Assembly: GCA_040512755.1 (NCBI GenBank)
Contig: JBEVEP010000217.1
Coordinates: forward strand, 1 to 9,580
Reading direction: 5' to 3'
Length of the DNA: 9,580 nucleotides
From: JBEVEP01 sp040512755
GTDB lineage: Bacteria; Pseudomonadota; Alphaproteobacteria; Rhizobiales; Rhizobiaceae
How positions within the stretch are numbered: the first letter of the stretch is position 1; each line of letters begins with the position of its first letter. Made by a program: the position numbers and the translations under genes. Below are positions 6,584 through 9,580 of the stretch, in pieces. Below the pieces are notes generated by a model, which saw only the letters and a list, made by a program, of their open reading frames with translations, ran no database searches and was not told the origin of the DNA.

Positions 6584-6743
6584 GTTGCCCCCCTCTGTCC
6601 TGCCGGACATCTCCCCCGCAAGGGGGGAGATTGACTGTCGCGCTGGTCCCCGCCAGTCCTGCAACGCGGAAAATTGGCGAAGTCGCCGCGGAAAGCCAAT
6701 CTCCCCCCTTGCGGGGGAGATGTCCGGCAGTGAGGGGGGCAAC
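6584..6743. repeat. Double palindrome between binding-protein and permease genes
   Basis: Two arms of about 50 bp are inverted copies of each other: 6584-6636 and 6694-6743. They differ by a 3-nt insertion and a few substitutions. Each arm is also a hairpin on its own: ATCTCCCCC, a GCAA tetraloop, then a G-run ending in GAGAT (left copy about 6609-6631, right copy about 6699-6721). The 57-bp core (6637-6693) has small extra inverted repeats, such as CTGG/CCAG at 6643-6656 and GGCGA/TCGCC around 6676-6687. This is the kind of high-copy intergenic palindrome I associate with rhizobial genomes. It fills most of the 244-bp gap between the binding-protein stop (6778) and the DppB-like start (6533). 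In the transcript it would fold strongly and could protect the binding-protein message from 3' decay or reduce read-through. That role is inferred by analogy with REP elements in other transport operons. Confidence 0.9.
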
Positions 6744-6777
6744 ATAGGGCGGCTGCCTTCGAAATATTTCCGCGAGA

Positions 6778-8253
6778 TCAATCCACCCATTTCACCTTGG
6801 TCAGGTCGTTTGCCTGGATCGGCGCATTTTCCCAGAGCCCTTCGACCTTAGCGTCCCAGACGCCGATTTTCGGCAGTTCGAACAGGAACCCGTTCACGGC
6901 ATCGTCGGCAAGGATCTTTTGCGCCTGCTTGTAGAGTTCGGTGCGCTTCGCCTCGTCGGAGGTGAGGTTCAGTTCGGTGATCACCTTGTCGAAGTCCGGA
7001 TTGTCGTAGTTGAAATAGTAGTCCTTGCGCGAATAGATATCGATGTCGTTCGGCTCGGTGTGAGAGACGATCGTCAGGTCATAGTCCTTTTCGGTGAAGA
7101 CCTGCTTCAGCCAGTCGGCCCATTCCACCGGAATGATCTCGAGTTCGATGCCGATATCGCGAAGCTGCGACGCGATGATCTCGCCGCCTTGCCGAGCATA
7201 GGGCACAGGCGGCAGTTTCAGCGTGGCTTTGAAACCATTCTCGAACCCCGCTTCCTTCAACAGGGCCTTTGCCTTCTCGACATCATGCGGATACGTGCCC
7301 GTGAGGTCGACATAGGCCGGGTTGTGCGGAGCGAAATGGGAACCGATCGGCGTTCCGTATCCTCCGGAAGCGCCGTCGATAATGGCTTTCCGGTCGATGG
7401 CATGCGCAATCGCCTGCCTTACCTTGAGATTGTCGAAAGGCGGCTTCTTGTTGTTCGTGGAGAGGATGGTCTCGCCTTCGGTCGAACCGATGACCACCTT
7501 GAAGCGGCTATCGTCCTTGATCTGGGCGACCGCATCCGGCGGCGTGTTGGGAAATGCCTGCACATCGCCGGATAACAGGGCCGGAATGGCCGCCGCCGCA
7601 TCCGGAATGATACGGAACTCGGCCTTTTCCAATGCGACCGGCTCGCCCCAGTAGTCCGGATTTTTGGTGATTGTGATTGAGGCGCCCTTCGCCCAGTTCT
7701 CGAATTTGAAGGGTCCGGTCCCGATCGGCTTTTCCTTGTTGGTTTCCGCCGATTCAGGAGCCACGATAACCGCGTCGCCCCAACCCATATTGTAGAGGAA
7801 AGAGCCCTGCGGGTTCTTGAGCGTCACTTTCAGAGTGGAGGGATCGACAGCGTCAATCGTGTCTATTGCTGCAAACAGGCCCTTTTGCGCATTGGTCGAG
7901 TTTTCGGCGCGCGCCCGGTCGAGCGAGAACTTCACGTCATCGGCGTTGAAGTCGCTGCCGTCGTGGAATTTCACGCCCGTGTGGAGCTTGAACGTATAGG
8001 TTTTGCCGTCATCGGAAATCGTCCAGCTTTCGGCGAGCGCGGGAAGCACCTCGCCCTTGGGACCGATCCGCGTCAGACCTTCGAAGACGTTAGCATAAAC
8101 AACTTCGTCGATGGCCGCGGCTGCCCCGGCGGTCGGGTCGAGGTGTGGAGGTTCGAGCACCACGCCCAGCACCAGATCTGTTCTCGCAGCGAATGCCGCC
8201 GTGCTCGATGCCAGCGCGAGCGCCGTTGCTGTGAGAATGGATTTCCAGCTCAT
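6778..8253 (-). CDS. Periplasmic substrate-binding protein of a peptide-type ABC importer (SBP family 5)
   Basis: This 491-residue protein is the extracytoplasmic binding subunit. It opens with a Sec signal peptide: Lys4, a hydrophobic stretch LTATALALA and a probable cleavage after AFA (residue 22). There is no lipobox cysteine, so it should be free in the periplasm. LEPPHLDPTAGA (33-44) and the signature around 74-113 (AESWTISDDGKTYTFKL followed by FHDGSDFNADDVKFSLDRA) are characteristic of the DppA/OppA/NikA-type family 5. YFNYDNPDFDKVI near the C-terminus also fits. The ligand cannot be read from the sequence; the family covers di- and oligopeptides, glutathione, opines, nickel chelates and some sugars. 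The ATG at 8253 has GGGAG 9 nt upstream. It follows the M20 gene by 140 bp and precedes the permeases, so it is the natural ligand receptor for that set. Confidence 0.95.
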   Translation of the reverse strand: MSWKSILTATALALASSTAAFAARTDLVLGVVLEPPHLDPTAGAAAAIDEVVYANVFEGLTRIGPKGEVLPALAESWTISDDGKTYTFKLHTGVKFHDGSDFNADDVKFSLDRARAENSTNAQKGLFAAIDTIDAVDPSTLKVTLKNPQGSFLYNMGWGDAVIVAPESAETNKEKPIGTGPFKFENWAKGASITITKNPDYWGEPVALEKAEFRIIPDAAAAIPALLSGDVQAFPNTPPDAVAQIKDDSRFKVVIGSTEGETILSTNNKKPPFDNLKVRQAIAHAIDRKAIIDGASGGYGTPIGSHFAPHNPAYVDLTGTYPHDVEKAKALLKEAGFENGFKATLKLPPVPYARQGGEIIASQLRDIGIELEIIPVEWADWLKQVFTEKDYDLTIVSHTEPNDIDIYSRKDYYFNYDNPDFDKVITELNLTSDEAKRTELYKQAQKILADDAVNGFLFELPKIGVWDAKVEGLWENAPIQANDLTKVKWVD

Positions 8254-8393
8254 TGATGATTTCTCCCGAGTAACGAAGCAGGCGCGGATTGAAGCGCGAA
8301 TTCCCGCACGAGTAAATCGCGTTTGTTGCCTGGCGCGAAGCGTGACGGAACCAATGTTTCAGCCCTTGGACCCACGCGAGAACCACATGCTCG
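8254..8393 (-). promoter_or_regulatory. 140-bp leader before the binding-protein gene, with its ribosome binding site
   Basis: This gap separates the M20 gene from the binding-protein gene. The one clear signal is GGGAG at 8267-8263 (minus strand), 9 nt before the ATG at 8253. I see no hairpin followed by a T-run and no convincing -35/-10 pair, so I cannot say whether the binding protein has its own promoter or is read through from the M20 gene. Confidence 0.45.
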
Positions 8394-9580
8394 TCAATTG
8401 TGCCTCGCTCCGCGCAACAGCACGTCCAGCCCGATCGCCATGACTTTGGCCGATTCGACCATGTCGGCAATGCCGACCCATTCGTCCGGCCGGTGGGCGA
8501 GATCGAGAATGCCCGGACCGTAGGCGATGCAATCGTGCAAATGGCCGATTCGGGTGACATGCTTCTGATCGTATGTACCCGGAGAAATGACGTAGTCCGG
8601 CTCTCGTCCGAAGACTTCGCGAATTCCCTGCGCGACCGCTGTCACGACCGGCGCGTCACGCTCCGTCATCAGCGGCAGCACCTCCATCAGATCCCGGATC
8701 GCATAGTCGAATTTCGGCCGATTGCGCGCCAGCCGGTCGAGAATGGATGTCACCTCGTGCTTGACCGTCGCTATGTCTTCTTCCAGCAGGAAACGACGGT
8801 CGATGATCATCCGGCAAGAGTCGGGCACATTGGGTGACGGCAGACCGGTGAAATCGTCGGTTTGCCCGCCATGGACCGAGTTGATGTTCATGGTCGAGCG
8901 TTTGGCGCCCTCGGGCACCACCGGCATCTTTGTCTGCTTCCGGTCGAGGGCCGGAAAAAGTTCCTCCTCGAAGGCCTTGATAACGGCCCCCATATGGCGC
9001 ACCGCGCAATCTCCGAGGAATGGCATCGAGCCGTGCGCGATCTGGCCTTTGGTCTCGATCTCGGCCCACCAGACGCCACGGTGACCCAAGCAGATGCGGT
9101 CCTTGTTGAGCGGCTCGGGGATGATCACGTGGTCTACACGCGGTTTTGAGAAGAATCCCTGCCTGGCCAGGTATGCAACGCCCCCGAACCCGCCTGATTC
9201 CTCATCCACCGTGCCGGAAATTTCGATGGAACCGGGAAAATCAGGATAGATGTCCATGAATGCTTCTGCCGCGATGATGGACGCTGCAAGTCCGCCCTTC
9301 ATGTCGCATGCGCCGCGGCCGAACACCTTACCGTCCCTGACGACACCCGCAAACGGGTCGACCGTCCAGCCTTCGCCAGCCTCGACCACGTCGATATGCG
9401 AGTTGAAATGGACCGTGGGACCGCTGCTGCGCCCCTCGCGGCGCGCAATCACATTCGTGCGCGGATAGCGGTCTGTGTCTCCGGGGGGTCCTTCTCCGCG
9501 GACGAACTGCGTGTGAAACCCGCGCTTCTTCAGCCGGGCCGCGATGTATTCGGCGCACGGGCTGTAAGCCTCGCCCGGCG
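8394..9580 (-). CDS. M20-family metallopeptidase/deacylase (ArgE/DapE type), N-terminus cut by window edge
   Basis: The frame is open to the right edge and gives 394 visible residues; about 30 N-terminal residues are probably missing compared with family length. A GTG at 9452 is internal, because the frame continues upstream with family-like sequence (EYIAARLKKRGF, then YPRTNVIARREG). Metal-site motifs are present in order: NSHIDVV (His codon at 9398-9396), GRGACDMKGG (Asp at about 9305), TVDEESGG (catalytic and metal-binding Glu at about 9203-9198) and GPGILDLAHRPDEW (His codon at 8495-8493). IAHGSMPFLGDCAV is the conserved dimerisation-domain histidine region. Such enzymes use two zinc or cobalt ions to remove an acyl group or cleave a peptide-like bond next to an amino acid. 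Next to a peptide-type importer, it probably processes the imported compound in the cytoplasm. The precise substrate, and whether it is ArgE, DapE or another N-acyl amino acid hydrolase, cannot be decided. Confidence 0.92.
   Translation of the reverse strand, partial: PGEAYSPCAEYIAARLKKRGFHTQFVRGEGPPGDTDRYPRTNVIARREGRSSGPTVHFNSHIDVVEAGEGWTVDPFAGVVRDGKVFGRGACDMKGGLAASIIAAEAFMDIYPDFPGSIEISGTVDEESGGFGGVAYLARQGFFSKPRVDHVIIPEPLNKDRICLGHRGVWWAEIETKGQIAHGSMPFLGDCAVRHMGAVIKAFEEELFPALDRKQTKMPVVPEGAKRSTMNINSVHGGQTDDFTGLPSPNVPDSCRMIIDRRFLLEEDIATVKHEVTSILDRLARNRPKFDYAIRDLMEVLPLMTERDAPVVTAVAQGIREVFGREPDYVISPGTYDQKHVTRIGHLHDCIAYGPGILDLAHRPDEWVGIADMVESAKVMAIGLDVLLRGARHN

Noticed and set aside
6530..6851. 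Open frames on both strands through the double palindrome
   Set aside because: Both strands encode near-identical peptides such as PDISPARGEI because the DNA is an inverted repeat; these are repeat translations, not genes.
1..9580. CRISPR arrays, tRNA or rRNA genes, phage genes or toxin-antitoxin pairs
   Set aside because: I saw no regularly spaced direct repeats, no tRNA-like cloverleaf, no rRNA sequence and no transposase, integrase or toxin-like frames.

Overview
The window looks like a piece of an alphaproteobacterial chromosome, most likely from the Rhizobiales and plausibly a Mesorhizobium/Phyllobacteriaceae relative. The grounds are the high GC content, the gene families present, and an intergenic palindrome of C-rich/G-rich arms with a GCAA loop (6584-6743), of a type I associate with rhizobial genomes. 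The taxonomic call is inference from style, not from a marker gene. Nearly every gene lies on the minus strand; the only plus-strand gene is a small TerB-like protein at 2486-2914.

Left part (1-1535): the 5' end of a VOC/glyoxalase-superfamily gene runs off the left edge. Its upstream region carries two adjacent palindromes (201-271 and 289-364) that share sequence and layout and differ by paired changes in both arms. Next come an AraC-type regulator (455-1282) and a 56-residue, GTG-started membrane protein (1365-1535) that ordinary length cut-offs would miss.

Middle (1587-2980): a TSUP/TauE-SafE family membrane protein of the YfcA type (1587-2372) is divergent from the TerB-like gene. The TerB-like gene is convergent with the large transport operon, and a hairpin with an A/T tract lies between them.

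Right part (2981-9580): this is a peptide/oligopeptide-type ABC import operon, read right to left. The order is an M20-family deacylase/peptidase (cut by the right edge), a family 5 periplasmic binding protein, a DppB-like permease, a DppC-like permease, and one polypeptide carrying both ATPase domains (DppD-DppF type fusion). The two permease genes overlap by ATGA, and the second permease and the ATPase overlap by GTGA, suggesting translational coupling. A roughly 160-bp double palindrome separates the binding-protein gene from the permeases, where it could stabilise the binding-protein message or dampen downstream expression. The likely logic is uptake of an acylated or peptide-like amino acid compound followed by cytoplasmic hydrolysis by the M20 enzyme; the exact substrate cannot be read from the sequence.

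Most of the content belongs to well-known families. I see no clear new multi-gene system. The most interesting items are the paired homologous palindromes upstream of the VOC gene, the double palindrome inside the operon, a run of inverted repeats in the DNA encoding the ATPase linker, and the unlisted small membrane protein.
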